From Candidatus Freyarchaeota archaeon (GTDB taxonomy: Archaea > Asgardarchaeota > Jordiarchaeia > Jordiarchaeales > Jordiarchaeaceae): 64,000 nt of DNA. The notes under the pieces are model-generated. The model worked only from the letters and a program-made list of their open reading frames with translations, did not search any database and was not told the origin of the DNA. The stretch is from assembly GCA_030587365.1 (NCBI GenBank), contig JAUQZE010000009.1, positions 1-64,000 on the forward strand, in the 5' to 3' direction. The translations under genes and the position numbers were made by a program. Positions 9,533 to 18,780 of this stretch are shown here, in pieces. Positions within the stretch are counted from its first letter, which is position 1, and every line of letters begins with the position of its first letter.

Positions 9533-11032
9533 ATGCCTAAACCTGGAGTTCCTTTACCATCACACGGTTTATGGAAGTTGTTAGGTAAGGAAGAGTTGGA
9601 TATCATTGATGCTGCTGCTTACAAAATTCTGAACGATGCCGGTGTCTTCATAGAAGATGAGGAGCTACTAAAGATGGCGGAGAAAATGGGAGGCAGCGTC
9701 GACTATGAGAAGAAGATAGTCAAAGAGATTCCTGAATACGTAGTTAAAGAGAATGTGCACAAGGCGCCTAGAAGCTTCATATTAGCTGGCAGAGACCCGG
9801 AGTGGGATGTCGTCATTGAGGGACCTGCAAGAAAACAGTTCTGGGCACCGGAAAGCGGAGCTACAGATAGCATCGAATGGGATGAAAAGAAGAAGACATA
9901 TTATAGAAGAAGAGCAAGTTCAAAAGATACATTGTATGGAGCCAAAATAGTCGACGGCATAGATGACTTCGATTTTAACATCTACCTCTACGACGCTGCC
10001 GAAGAGGGGCAGAGAGGACTACCTTCAGAACTCAACAAGATGAACGCCATGCTTCAGGGAACCACGAAGTGGGCTGGACACCTCTGCACAACCGTTTCCA
10101 AAATCGACGAATACGACTACGTAGAAAGATTAGGCGCAGAAGTAGCCGGAGGCGAAGAGGAGCTAAGAAAGAGACCCCTCTTCTGGACCGTTTACAACTA
10201 CATAGGAACACTGCAGTTAAACAGGTTCAACAGCTGGTTGCTCCGAGCGGCGATTAAACACCACTGGCCAATAATGCCCGCCGTGACTGCCGCAGCGCCA
10301 CTACAGGCTCCCGCGATGGCCGCCGGAAACACAGCCATCAGCCACGCAGGGGTACTCTTTATGATAGCGCTCCAACAGTTCTACAACCCAGGCACAGCAG
10401 CGGTAGCAAACAATATAGTTTTCAGTTTGAGCCCAAAGATTGGAAGGGGAGGCGGGTTGGGCGCACATTTTCTTTTGGGTTCAGGCGCTATGAATCAGCT
10501 ATGGCACGAATTTTACGGCCTTCCGACGGCACAGTATGGCGGCACTTTCGCTTCAAGCCTTGATCAGCAAGCGTTTTCTCTTTCGAGTGGTATGGCTTTG
10601 CAAATGGCGATGGGAACCGACATGATATTTATACAATGTGGAACAGAAGCCTTTGATCCTGCATTGATACCTATAGCCGCTGAGATAGCAAGGGCGGGTA
10701 AAAATACCATGTCCACTTGGGATCAGATCAGTCCTACACCTGAAAACCTTGCTCTTGACGTGATTAAAGAGGTTGGGGCCAAGGGAGAGAAATGGATGAC
10801 ACACAAGTATAACCTTAGTCATTTAAACAAAATATACCGCGAATCTTTCTGCCTTGAGAGCAGCGCTTTTGATGATTGGCTCAAAGGTGGAGCGCCTTCA
10901 TGGGTCTACGTTCGTTGTAGGGAGAAGTTGAAGGAACTGGAGAAACACGAACCAAAACCATTGCCGAATGACGTAGTTGAACGGATGGAAGCCATAGTGA
11001 AAGAAGGAAACGAGGAGCTGAAGGTGGGATAA
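9533..11032 (+). CDS. MttB-family methyltransferase without pyrrolysine (COG5598 type)
   Basis: Transfers a methyl group from a methylated substrate, in this superfamily a quaternary or tertiary amine, to a cognate corrinoid protein. The protein is full length for MttB (499 residues from this start). It reads through without any in-frame TAG, so it belongs to the non-pyrrolysine branch, which includes glycine-betaine methyltransferases. The Gly/Ala-rich TIM-barrel segments typical of the family are visible (GRGGGLGAHFLLGSGAMNQ, AMGTDMIFIQCGTEAFDP). An ATG at 9500 is in frame, but GGAGG at 9518-9522 points to the ATG at 9533. The corrinoid protein gene starts 3 bases after its stop. The substrate is unknown. 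Confidence 0.88.
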   Translation: MPKPGVPLPSHGLWKLLGKEELDIIDAAAYKILNDAGVFIEDEELLKMAEKMGGSVDYEKKIVKEIPEYVVKENVHKAPRSFILAGRDPEWDVVIEGPARKQFWAPESGATDSIEWDEKKKTYYRRRASSKDTLYGAKIVDGIDDFDFNIYLYDAAEEGQRGLPSELNKMNAMLQGTTKWAGHLCTTVSKIDEYDYVERLGAEVAGGEEELRKRPLFWTVYNYIGTLQLNRFNSWLLRAAIKHHWPIMPAVTAAAPLQAPAMAAGNTAISHAGVLFMIALQQFYNPGTAAVANNIVFSLSPKIGRGGGLGAHFLLGSGAMNQLWHEFYGLPTAQYGGTFASSLDQQAFSLSSGMALQMAMGTDMIFIQCGTEAFDPALIPIAAEIARAGKNTMSTWDQISPTPENLALDVIKEVGAKGEKWMTHKYNLSHLNKIYRESFCLESSAFDDWLKGGAPSWVYVRCREKLKELEKHEPKPLPNDVVERMEAIVKEGNEELKVG

Positions 11033-11035
11033 GGA

Positions 11036-11692
11036 ATGACGGATAAGGAAAAAATCTTGGAAAAAATGGCGAAGGCTGTTGCAAGTTATGATGAGGATGC
11101 TACTATGGCTGCTGTGGACGAAGCAATTAAAGCTGGGATTAATCCTGTGGAGGCCATCATGAAAGGTCTCAGTATAGGTATCAAGGATATCGGTGATAAG
11201 TTTGCGAAGGGCGAGGCCTACATCCCCGAGCTGATGTTGGCTGCTCAGGTTATGAGCAAGGCATCTGAAAAGCTTCAGGAACACATCCCGAAGGATAAAT
11301 TGCCTAAACCCTTAGCCACGATGGTTATTGGAACTGTTCAAGGCGACATACATGACTTGGGCGTGAGCATAGTAACTGCAGTTTTCTCTGCGGCAGGATT
11401 TAAGATGTACAACATAGGTGCCGACCAGCCAGTAGAAAACTTCATAAAGAAGGCTGAAGAGGTCAATGCCGACATAATAGGTGCATCAGCCCTGATGAGC
11501 AACACGCTTCAGCAACAGAGGCTCCTCGGCAACGCCCTCAAGAAGAGTGGTCTCAGGGACAAGTATATATACATGGTTGGCGGCGGAGCGTTTCCAGGAG
11601 AGGAATGGTGCAACGAGGTGGGGGCTGACGGCTACGCCACCGACGTAACCATAGCCTTGGAGAAAGTGAAAGAACTCCTCGAAATTAAATAG
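11036..11692 (+). CDS. Methyltransferase cognate corrinoid protein
   Basis: A B12-binding methyl carrier of the MtbC/MttC/MtmC type, 218 residues. A helical cap domain occupies residues 1-90. A Rossmann-like cobalamin domain follows, with the base-off/His-on motif D104-x-H106-x-x-G109 (GDIHDLG), then the ASALMSN and VGGGAFPGEEW segments that hold the nucleotide tail. It accepts the methyl group from the upstream MttB-like enzyme. The demethylating partner (to CoM, tetrahydrofolate or tetrahydromethanopterin) is not encoded in the window. Its ATG lies in the last bases of the upstream gene's ribosome region (GGTGGGATAAGGAATG), so the two are translationally linked. Confidence 0.93.
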   Translation: MTDKEKILEKMAKAVASYDEDATMAAVDEAIKAGINPVEAIMKGLSIGIKDIGDKFAKGEAYIPELMLAAQVMSKASEKLQEHIPKDKLPKPLATMVIGTVQGDIHDLGVSIVTAVFSAAGFKMYNIGADQPVENFIKKAEEVNADIIGASALMSNTLQQQRLLGNALKKSGLRDKYIYMVGGGAFPGEEWCNEVGADGYATDVTIALEKVKELLEIK

Positions 11693-11726
11693 GAATAAAT
11701 ATAAGAGAGAATAACAAACTCCCCCA

Positions 11727-11740
11727 TTTTTTATTTATCC
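11727..11740 (+). terminator. T-rich terminator after the corrinoid operon
   Basis: A run of six T followed by ATTTATCC, 35 bases after the corrinoid protein stop and before the convergent chaperonin gene. Oligo-T tracts are the usual archaeal transcription terminators. Confidence 0.35.
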
Positions 11741-11804
11741 TCCCACTCGCACATGAAAAATTTTTCACTATAAGAATAAGGGTTTGCGGTTAGGACACTC
11801 TTTT

Positions 11805-13541
11805 TTAGATGGTTTCTGGATGCTTTATCTTTTCCATAAACCGCTTGTCGATCTCTTTCAGCTCTTCTTCTTTCTCTAGAACTTTTCTAACCTGCTCATC
11901 CATGATCCGTTTTCGTTCGCTTTCTTTTCTCTTCTCCTCTTCTTTTATTTCCTTTTGATTAGTGGCGGCGATAAAATCGTCAACCCTCAAAATAATTGCT
12001 GCGGTCTCGCTTGCAGATTTAATTGCATGCTGTTTGACCTTGAATGCGTCAACCAAACCTCTCTTCATCACATCTTCAACTTCACGTTCTATGGCATTAA
12101 TTCCAAGATGCGTACAGCCATTAGCATGCCCGGTCCTCAACTTTATCAAAACATCTATCGGGTCTAATCCGGAGTTAGCTGCAAGAGTCTTTGGAATAAC
12201 TTCCATGGCAACTGCAAAAGCTTCTATTGCCAGCTGTTCCCTGCCTTTAAACGTCCTTGAAAAATCTCTTAACTTTCCAGCAACTTCCATTTCGATAGCT
12301 CCGCCACCCGCGATAATTTTTCCACTCTCGACGGTAACAGCCACAGCTTTAAGGCTGTCCTTAACAACCCTCTCAACTTCCTCTATCACATGTTCGGTTC
12401 CCCCTCTGATTAGCATTGTGGTTGCCTTTGGGTCTTTGCAGCGATTTATGAACAGCATCTCGTCGCCCGCGATTTTTCGAAGCTCCACTAACCCAGCATC
12501 GCCTAAGTCGTTCTCGGTTAAATCATCCACATTCGACACGATTTTGCCTCCCGTTGCTTTCTCCAATCTTAGCATATCTTTTTCTCCCACCAAATCCAAC
12601 GCTAATACCCCTTCTTCAGCAAAGCAGTTAATTATCGATTCGCTAATGCGCTTACGGCAGAACAAAACCCTTGCACCGGCACGTTTAACATGCTCCACGA
12701 TTCCCTTGTTAAATTCTTTCTCCATATCAATGAAGCCTTTCAGCTGCTCTGGTTTCTTAATAACATACTCTTTTCTCCAATCCGTGGTCTTTCGTGTGAG
12801 AGGGTCAAGTGAACACCCCAAAAGAGCAATTTTTGCGTCTTCAATCTTTCCCGGCATCCTTGGATGAGGCTTACCTTTGGAGATGACCAATCCTCCAACT
12901 AATTCAGAATCGTTTACGCTTCCCCCGGCTTTTTTAATGAAACCAACGTGTTCCACATCTACTATTATTTCGCCCATCTTCTCTTCGGCAACATGTTTAA
13001 CTGCGATAACGATAAGATCAGCAAGATGATTCTGCAAATCCGCACCGATTCTGCCGCCCATAACGGTTCGTGCTACCTTTTTCAGGGTCTCTTCCTCTTC
13101 GATGGACACATGTATCGTGATACCATCTAAAATCTCTAATGTCCTCTTGGTAGCTTCATCATACCCCTTAATTATAACTGTGGGGTGAATCTTTTGATTC
13201 AACAACTTCCCAGCTTCCTTAAGCAGTTCTGCTGCAAGTATTACGACGGTCTTAGTGCCATCACCAGCGATAGTATCCTGTGTCTTCGCAACATCTATAA
13301 GAATCTTGGAAATAGGATGAGTAACTTTCATCTTATCTAATAGCGTCTTACCATCATTTGTGATGACCACTTCTCCTGTCTCAGTGACCAGCATTTTGTT
13401 CACTCCCTTAGGTCCCAACATTGTTTTTACAACCTCAGAAATCAACATTGCAACCATAATGTTCGTTCTTCTTACATCCTTATGTCTACTGTAGCCCTTA
13501 GACAAGATCGACATTGGACGTCCAGTTAGCGTCGTAGCCAC
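11805..13541 (-). CDS. Group II chaperonin (thermosome) subunit, divergent
   Basis: An ATP-dependent folding chamber subunit, 578 residues. The order of equatorial, intermediate and apical domains is normal, with LGPKG near 42, AGGGAIEMEVAGKLRDF and the family segment NSGLDPIDVLIKLR. The general-base Asp (VKDSL) is kept. Two ATP-site loops deviate: the usual NDGAT reads NDGKT (62-66) and GDGTTT reads GDGTKT (93-98). The flexible Gly/Met-rich tail is absent and replaced by about 50 charged residues predicted to form a coiled coil (KEIKEEEKRKESERKR and beyond). It is probably a specialised paralogue. It is transcribed alone and converges on the corrinoid operon. Confidence 0.92.
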   Translation of the reverse strand: MATTLTGRPMSILSKGYSRHKDVRRTNIMVAMLISEVVKTMLGPKGVNKMLVTETGEVVITNDGKTLLDKMKVTHPISKILIDVAKTQDTIAGDGTKTVVILAAELLKEAGKLLNQKIHPTVIIKGYDEATKRTLEILDGITIHVSIEEEETLKKVARTVMGGRIGADLQNHLADLIVIAVKHVAEEKMGEIIVDVEHVGFIKKAGGSVNDSELVGGLVISKGKPHPRMPGKIEDAKIALLGCSLDPLTRKTTDWRKEYVIKKPEQLKGFIDMEKEFNKGIVEHVKRAGARVLFCRKRISESIINCFAEEGVLALDLVGEKDMLRLEKATGGKIVSNVDDLTENDLGDAGLVELRKIAGDEMLFINRCKDPKATTMLIRGGTEHVIEEVERVVKDSLKAVAVTVESGKIIAGGGAIEMEVAGKLRDFSRTFKGREQLAIEAFAVAMEVIPKTLAANSGLDPIDVLIKLRTGHANGCTHLGINAIEREVEDVMKRGLVDAFKVKQHAIKSASETAAIILRVDDFIAATNQKEIKEEEKRKESERKRIMDEQVRKVLEKEEELKEIDKRFMEKIKHPETI

Positions 13542-13749
13542 CTTTTATCTCCTCATTTAAGCGAGTAACGAGCTGATTTGGTTGAATGGCGTATTGGAAT
13601 CACTTAAACTTTTATGCTAGGCAATGTACTTGCGCCTCCTAAAGCATTAACGTTCTATTTTTATCGTTAAAATTAATAATATGTGATTACCGAAAGCCAG
13701 CATAGATTCGCAAGCCGAGACGGCAAATTACACCTCATCGATAATAAAA

Positions 13750-14343
13750 TTAGGAGATGTCAAATCCTACAACAATCGACCCTAGTTCCGGCTTGTTCTC
13801 CTCCCCAAGTAATCCCTTTAAATATGCATCGCCGGCACGAGTGCAAAAGGCGAAGACCACATTTTTGACCCCGGCTTGTCTTTCTAACTGATCCAGTTTG
13901 AATCCTCTACAAACAAAAAGCGTGGGAGCCATCTTTTCACCTCTCAGTTTTCGCAGCCTCTCCGGAAAGATGACGAGATTTTTCCCAAAAACGCGGATTT
14001 CCTCACCGAACTGCGATTTAACCTGATCAACATTGTCAGTTATAAAACCAATAATGATTTCCCCATGCTGTAAAATCACATGCGGACCACTAGGCCACTC
14101 AAAATCCATATCCGTGGAGCATGCAACTACCACTTCCCTAGATAACACTTCCCGCAGCCCCTCATTAAAACTACGACAACCAACCATAACACATCCTTCT
14201 GCCGCTGACTCAGCCTGCAGAAGAGAACAACGCTCGACATCACTTAAAACCCTAATTTTCCTTACACCCGGAACCTTCTTCAGAAAGGTAAGAACTTCGT
14301 TTATTAGGTCTGATGTACTCGATACCAAGAGATACCACACCAA
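13750..14343 (-). CDS. Uncharacterised protein (197 aa)
   Basis: Not recognised. The 197-residue protein alternates predicted strands and helices, has no membrane segment, and contains scattered cysteines without a clear metal motif. The start codon is TTG (14341-14343) directly followed by GTG, which could itself be the start. It sits alone between the thermosome and a GNAT gene. Its regular beta/alpha pattern and length suggest a globular cytoplasmic protein. Confidence 0.55.
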   Translation of the reverse strand: MVWYLLVSSTSDLINEVLTFLKKVPGVRKIRVLSDVERCSLLQAESAAEGCVMVGCRSFNEGLREVLSREVVVACSTDMDFEWPSGPHVILQHGEIIIGFITDNVDQVKSQFGEEIRVFGKNLVIFPERLRKLRGEKMAPTLFVCRGFKLDQLERQAGVKNVVFAFCTRAGDAYLKGLLGEENKPELGSIVVGFDIS

Positions 14344-14570
14344 AAATTTCGTTTTATTTTTTTTAAATACCTTTCGTATTATTCCACAATGTCGCTTCTT
14401 TCGGATAATAGATTACTTGAACGCAAGTAAGAAACGGAAGAAACGGAACCGGAACATGGGCAAAGATGTTATTATCGCTAACCTAACCCTAAGTTGACGC
14501 TGTCGTAAACTGGGATGAGATTTTCTAAAAGTTCTTCTTCCTATTCTTTTTAACTTTTCCCGATAAGTTG

Positions 14571-15026
14571 TTATTTCCTGAACTTTTCCAAGTATACCAG
14601 TTTTAGATTCTCACTTATTTTTTCAGTTTTGAACTTCTTATATCCCAATTTTTGGTATAGGTACAGGTTTCGTTTACTCCTATGACCTGTAAACAACTCA
14701 AATCTTTTACAGCCTTCAAAAATAGTTTCCATTTCATTCATAAGTTTTGTTCCAATTCCCTGGTTTTGAAAATCAGGATGTACTATTAGTCTTCCAATAA
14801 AACAGGAGTCTCCTTTCTTGTATGCTCTTACGGATCCAACTATTTTATCATTAGTTACCGCTTTAAGAAATAATTGATTCGCAAAATCATTTTTTATTTC
14901 TTCTAAAGTTTGAGTTAATGGGGCAATGGTAAAATCGTTATATATTTCCGCTTCACTCTGATAAGCTAACTTTTGGAGTTCAAGAATTTCCGGCATATCC
15001 TCAATTACTGCACGTTCTATTTTCAT
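14571..15026 (-). CDS. GNAT family N-acetyltransferase
   Basis: A 151-residue single-domain acetyltransferase using acetyl-CoA. Motif A is clear: RLIVHPDFQNQGIGTKLMNEM, with the pyrophosphate-binding Q-x-x-G-I-G at about residues 90-95, followed by the motif B segment LYLYQKLGYKKF. The acceptor (protein N-terminus, small amine or antibiotic) cannot be inferred. It is monocistronic with an ATG start. The similar GNAT at 39192 lacks this canonical loop. Confidence 0.88.
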   Translation of the reverse strand: MKIERAVIEDMPEILELQKLAYQSEAEIYNDFTIAPLTQTLEEIKNDFANQLFLKAVTNDKIVGSVRAYKKGDSCFIGRLIVHPDFQNQGIGTKLMNEMETIFEGCKRFELFTGHRSKRNLYLYQKLGYKKFKTEKISENLKLVYLEKFRK

Positions 15027-15096
15027 TATTTTACCCCAAGCAAATAGGTGAAAAAAAGGATAAAGAAAAGGGTAGGATATTTGTCTTTCTGGTGTT

Positions 15097-16683
15097 TTAG
15101 GGCAATCCGGTTACCGTGTAGTTTCTGTTCCACTCCACACTGTACTCGTAACTTACTGCAGTCTCCTCTCCGGGGTTGAGCTCTAGTTTCCATCTTAGAA
15201 TTCCTAGCTCCTGCTTATCTGGCTGAGGCTTTATCGAATTTATCTTAACGTCTATTTCTGGGGATAAGCTGTGTGGGATTCTGTCGGCCAGCTCTATTTT
15301 GGTCTTGTCACTGGAGTAGTTGTTTAATTTTATCAGGTACTTGTACTCGTTTCTAAGCTTGCCCTTGGTTATTCCGCCCTTCTCAGCTTCCCTTGCAACC
15401 AGTTTCTTTTCAACCTTAACATCGTATGTGAACCTCGCACCCAGCTTGAACTTCTCCCCGGGGGATATCAAACCTATTGAACTCTCCCCCATGTAGTCTC
15501 CGGAAGCGAAAACCTTCATCCTTCCCGGAAGGAGGACTCCTTCACCGTTTGTTATTTCATCCTGGGCTATAACCTCGCCCCCCGCCTCACTGTACCAGTA
15601 GTAGAACCTCTCGGAGGGGAAGGTGTTCTCAGTTAAAACTATGGGGTGATTCGCATTATCGGCGGGTATCGAGACACGTCCCGGAACGCTGTATATCTGG
15701 ATTCCCGAAAGGGATACTTCCGGCGTAGCAAAGGTCTCAACGAGTTCAGCTTCCGCCCCAGTTTCCTCCACTTCAGCCTGTTTCATTATTTCAGCCTTTG
15801 CTTCATCGCGCCCCGCTGGAGCTGAGGCCAGTGCTCCTGCTTCACGAGCTGACTTCTTTTCTGGTCGGGGTCTGTAAACATCTATGTAATAGGGTGTTGG
15901 TTCAATAACGACAGCGGGTTTCGACGTGGCTGTGGAAACCGTTAGCTGCACATTGTTCCAGTCTTCCCGCGTTCTGTTTCCTACAGCAGCGTTGGTTCTA
16001 ATTACGGCGTTTCCACCTTCAATGTTCACATCGTATACCGGAGCCCACGCCGCGCCACCCGTCTGGTACGTTATCTCAACTTTGAACTCAGAGCGTTGGG
16101 CTGCATCTATGGTTACGTCTACAACATATACCTGCTCCGTTTTGCTCTTGCTGTACTTCTGAATGTTATTAGTCACTATTTGCAGCTCGTCACTTACCTC
16201 TTTGAGCTTCCTGGACTTCTCCCTAATGGTTTTCTTCAGCTCTAGAATTTTCTCGGACGTGAGGGAGTCGAGGTCGGTTAGAGTGTTTATGCCGCTCTCT
16301 CCAGCCGAGTAGAACTGCGGGAAGGTAGCTACGAAACTATCGACAAGCGTTGAGAACTGTTTAACCCGGCCCTCATAGAACTGTATCTCCTCCTGAATCT
16401 CTCTTAACTGCTTTTCAAGCTCTTCCTTCCGGGCGAGAAGCGCCACCAAATCCCCCTCGGGCAGTAGTTCCCTCCAGAGGGGGTAAACGTTTATGTTAGA
16501 CAGGGCGCCCTTACCCTTGCCTTTAACCCTCACAGAGTTAGTGTCGATGTAGGGCGTAAGAACCTCAAAACTCAGAACATGGGTTCCCGGTTCAAGAGCT
16601 GTACTGGCGATACGAGTCACTCTAGCGCCGTCGCGAAAAATTGTAATGTAATCAATTTCCGAATCAGTGAATTTTACAGCCAT
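15097..16683 (-). CDS. DUF4139/DUF4140 domain protein
   Basis: A 528-residue protein of the mucoidy-inhibitor-A-like family. The N-terminal DUF4140 domain (about residues 8-75) is followed by a long coiled coil (about 85-185, rich in Glu/Lys/Leu heptads) and a beta-rich DUF4139 domain beginning near VEITYQTGGAAWAPVYDV. An Ala/Glu-rich linker near residues 275-310 looks disordered. No signal peptide or membrane segment is visible, so it appears cytoplasmic. Biochemical function is unknown for the family. GAGGAAATTT precedes the ATG. It is not linked by operon to its neighbours. Confidence 0.85.
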   Translation of the reverse strand: MAVKFTDSEIDYITIFRDGARVTRIASTALEPGTHVLSFEVLTPYIDTNSVRVKGKGKGALSNINVYPLWRELLPEGDLVALLARKEELEKQLREIQEEIQFYEGRVKQFSTLVDSFVATFPQFYSAGESGINTLTDLDSLTSEKILELKKTIREKSRKLKEVSDELQIVTNNIQKYSKSKTEQVYVVDVTIDAAQRSEFKVEITYQTGGAAWAPVYDVNIEGGNAVIRTNAAVGNRTREDWNNVQLTVSTATSKPAVVIEPTPYYIDVYRPRPEKKSAREAGALASAPAGRDEAKAEIMKQAEVEETGAEAELVETFATPEVSLSGIQIYSVPGRVSIPADNANHPIVLTENTFPSERFYYWYSEAGGEVIAQDEITNGEGVLLPGRMKVFASGDYMGESSIGLISPGEKFKLGARFTYDVKVEKKLVAREAEKGGITKGKLRNEYKYLIKLNNYSSDKTKIELADRIPHSLSPEIDVKINSIKPQPDKQELGILRWKLELNPGEETAVSYEYSVEWNRNYTVTGLP

Positions 16684-16785
16684 AAAATTTCCTCATAATC
16701 AATTAACAATAATATAAAAAGTCATCTGAGAGTTTTAACGTTTATTGAATTTCAAGCCTCCAGACTTTGCCAACCAACATTGCGT

Positions 16786-17727
16786 TCAAACTGGTTCAAA
16801 GGCATTTATACTCTCCAAGTGTTCAAGCATTTTGAGGTACATTCTATCTCTCTTTTTGAGGATTTCCTCTTCGCTCCGTTCGCCGTAATCGTAGATGCCC
16901 TTAGAGGTTTTCACCCCCAAGTGTCCTTTCTTCACCTTTTCCTCAAAAAGAGGGTGACTCACCCCGTAACTCTTCATTATATCGAGCACTAAATCAAGTC
17001 CCGTGAAGTCATAAGTCTGAACCACCCCCACGATGGGAAGTCGGACCCCAAGACTGGTCTTTACAGCTAGATCGATTTGCTCTGGGGTTGCCCAGCCTTT
17101 CTCCAGCATCTCTAATATCGCGAGAAAGATTTGGTTTTGAATCCGGTTGACAATGAAGGAGCGCACAAACTCTTTCAAAACCACAGGCCTCTTACCAAGC
17201 CTCTCCATCAACTTAGCGGTAAAGGTGACGACTTCTGGAGAGGTCTTCGGTCCTGGAACCACCTCAACTAAAGGAATTATGTGCGGCGGAGCGAACCAAT
17301 GGGCAATAATCAACCGTCCAGGGTTTTTGACCTCCGCAATACTAAAGATGTCTAGTCCTGAGGTGTTGCTAGCCAAAACCGCATCCTCAGAACAGATATC
17401 ATCCAATTGCGAAAAAATCTTCTTCTTCACATCAGCAACTTCAGAAACTACCTCAAAGGCAAAGTCAACCCCCTGAGCCACAGCAGCCAGATCTGTGGAT
17501 GGGTGAATACGTTTGAGAATCGCGGGAATCTTACTCTTAGATACACGCTTGAACTCTGCCAACGTATCTAAATTAGACTTTATCAGTCTCATAGCACGCT
17601 CCAGAATTTTTTCCTCCACATCCACAAGACCAACCTCAATGCCAGCCTGGGCAAACACCTGAGCAATGGAGTGTCCCATAACGCCAGCTCCAACAACAAC
17701 AGCCCTCTTAACATCTTCTGCATCCAT
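16786..17727 (-). CDS. 3-hydroxyacyl-CoA dehydrogenase family protein, lambda-crystallin/carnitine-dehydrogenase-like
   Basis: An NAD-dependent dehydrogenase of 313 residues. The N-terminal Rossmann motif GAGVMGHSIAQVFAQAG sits at residues 14-30. The catalytic segment reads IIAHWFAPPHIIPLVEVV, with the active His and Glu. The Pro-Pro-x-x-x-Pro-Leu-Val-Glu form resembles the L-gulonate/carnitine dehydrogenase branch more than classic beta-oxidation enzymes. The C-terminal helical domain contains GVVQTYDFTGLDLV and ends with the dimerisation region GVKTSKGIYDYG. It oxidises a 3-hydroxy acid or its CoA ester. A second member follows at 17869; the pair may act on different substrates or in one catabolic route with the acyl-CoA ligase at 47735. 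Confidence 0.87.
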   Translation of the reverse strand: MDAEDVKRAVVVGAGVMGHSIAQVFAQAGIEVGLVDVEEKILERAMRLIKSNLDTLAEFKRVSKSKIPAILKRIHPSTDLAAVAQGVDFAFEVVSEVADVKKKIFSQLDDICSEDAVLASNTSGLDIFSIAEVKNPGRLIIAHWFAPPHIIPLVEVVPGPKTSPEVVTFTAKLMERLGKRPVVLKEFVRSFIVNRIQNQIFLAILEMLEKGWATPEQIDLAVKTSLGVRLPIVGVVQTYDFTGLDLVLDIMKSYGVSHPLFEEKVKKGHLGVKTSKGIYDYGERSEEEILKKRDRMYLKMLEHLESINAFEPV

Positions 17728-17868
17728 AATTTACCTCCTACAATTATATCCCTAAAAAAGAAAATCACTACTTACCTGAATAATTCATTATTCTCATACT
17801 TAACGATAATTCCTATATGGAAAAATGTGAGGTGAGCTTCACATCTTACTATTCGGGAGAATTTAATA

Positions 17869-18780
17869 CTACTTTTTCTTCTTAGGTTTGATAAAGTCTG
17901 GAGATGTAAACTCTAGTGGGCCTTTCCAGTCATAGAAGCCCTTGCCGGACTTCATCCCAAGCTCGCCCCTGTCAATCATGTCCTTCAATGCTTTTGGTGG
18001 TTTATCATCGGGGTTGCCGCTCTCTTTGTAGTACGACATTTCGATGTCGTAGACCACATCCAAACCGATTGAGTCCATTAGGGCAAACGGCCCCATATTC
18101 ATACCTGAGAATATTCTCCATGCACGATCCACATCCTTAAAGTCCGCGTATCCGCCCGCCCAAATCTTTAGGCATTCTTTCTTAACCGCCCGCCATACCC
18201 TGTTGAATACGAAGCCTAGGCACTCTTTCTTCACTACCAGCGGGACACAGTCGATACTCTCAATCCATTCTTTTCCTTTCTCAAGGGTCTCGTCGCTGGT
18301 TTTGGTTCCCCTCATGATGTCCACCATGGGTCTCTGGTAGATGGGAGCATAAAAGTGAACGTTTAACACCTTATCCTTCCGCTTAACCGCACCCTCGATC
18401 TTCGAGACCGGAATCGAGGAACTGTTTGTAGCGATAATCGCATGGGGTGGAGCTGCCTTGTCTATCTGGGCGAAAACTTTCTTCTTTAACTCCAAATCCT
18501 CGGGCACCGCCTCAAGAATGAAATCTGCGTCCGCCACCGCATCAGAGAGTTTATCGTGATAGGTGACTTTGCTAAGAACTTCTTTTTTATCTCCCTTAGC
18601 ATCCTTACCCATAAAGTAAAACTCAATGGTCCCGATCACGAATTCCTTAGCTTTCTCCAGTGCCTCAGGGCTGTTATCATAAATACGTAAAGCATAACCA
18701 TGCGTCGCTGCCCAGGCGGCAATCTGCTTGCCCATAAAACCCGCACCAATCATGGAAACTGTCTTTATCTCCTTACCCAT
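17869..18780 (-). CDS. 3-hydroxyacyl-CoA dehydrogenase
   Basis: A 303-residue NAD-dependent dehydrogenase. The Rossmann loop GAGFMGKQIAAWAATHG is at residues 12-28. The segment ATNSSSIPVSKIEG is followed by the catalytic VLNVHFYAPIYQRPMVDIM with its His, and the C-terminal domain carries GPFALMDSIGLDVVYDI and GELGMKSGKGFYDW. Both domains are complete. It is typical of stand-alone archaeal 3-hydroxybutyryl-CoA/hydroxyacyl-CoA dehydrogenases. A GGAGGTTGAAAT precedes the ATG. It is transcribed in the same direction as the gene at 16786, with a 141-base spacer. Confidence 0.9.
   Translation of the reverse strand: MGKEIKTVSMIGAGFMGKQIAAWAATHGYALRIYDNSPEALEKAKEFVIGTIEFYFMGKDAKGDKKEVLSKVTYHDKLSDAVADADFILEAVPEDLELKKKVFAQIDKAAPPHAIIATNSSSIPVSKIEGAVKRKDKVLNVHFYAPIYQRPMVDIMRGTKTSDETLEKGKEWIESIDCVPLVVKKECLGFVFNRVWRAVKKECLKIWAGGYADFKDVDRAWRIFSGMNMGPFALMDSIGLDVVYDIEMSYYKESGNPDDKPPKALKDMIDRGELGMKSGKGFYDWKGPLEFTSPDFIKPKKKK

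Noticed and set aside
9533..11032. Pyrrolysine-encoding TAG in the MttB-like gene
   Set aside because: The frame runs without an internal TAG to a TAA stop, and the product is full length, so it is the non-pyrrolysine branch.
11962..12867. A 301-codon open frame on the strand opposite the thermosome gene
   Set aside because: It is the antisense shadow of a well supported chaperonin gene, Ser/Thr-rich with no domain, and arises from codon bias.
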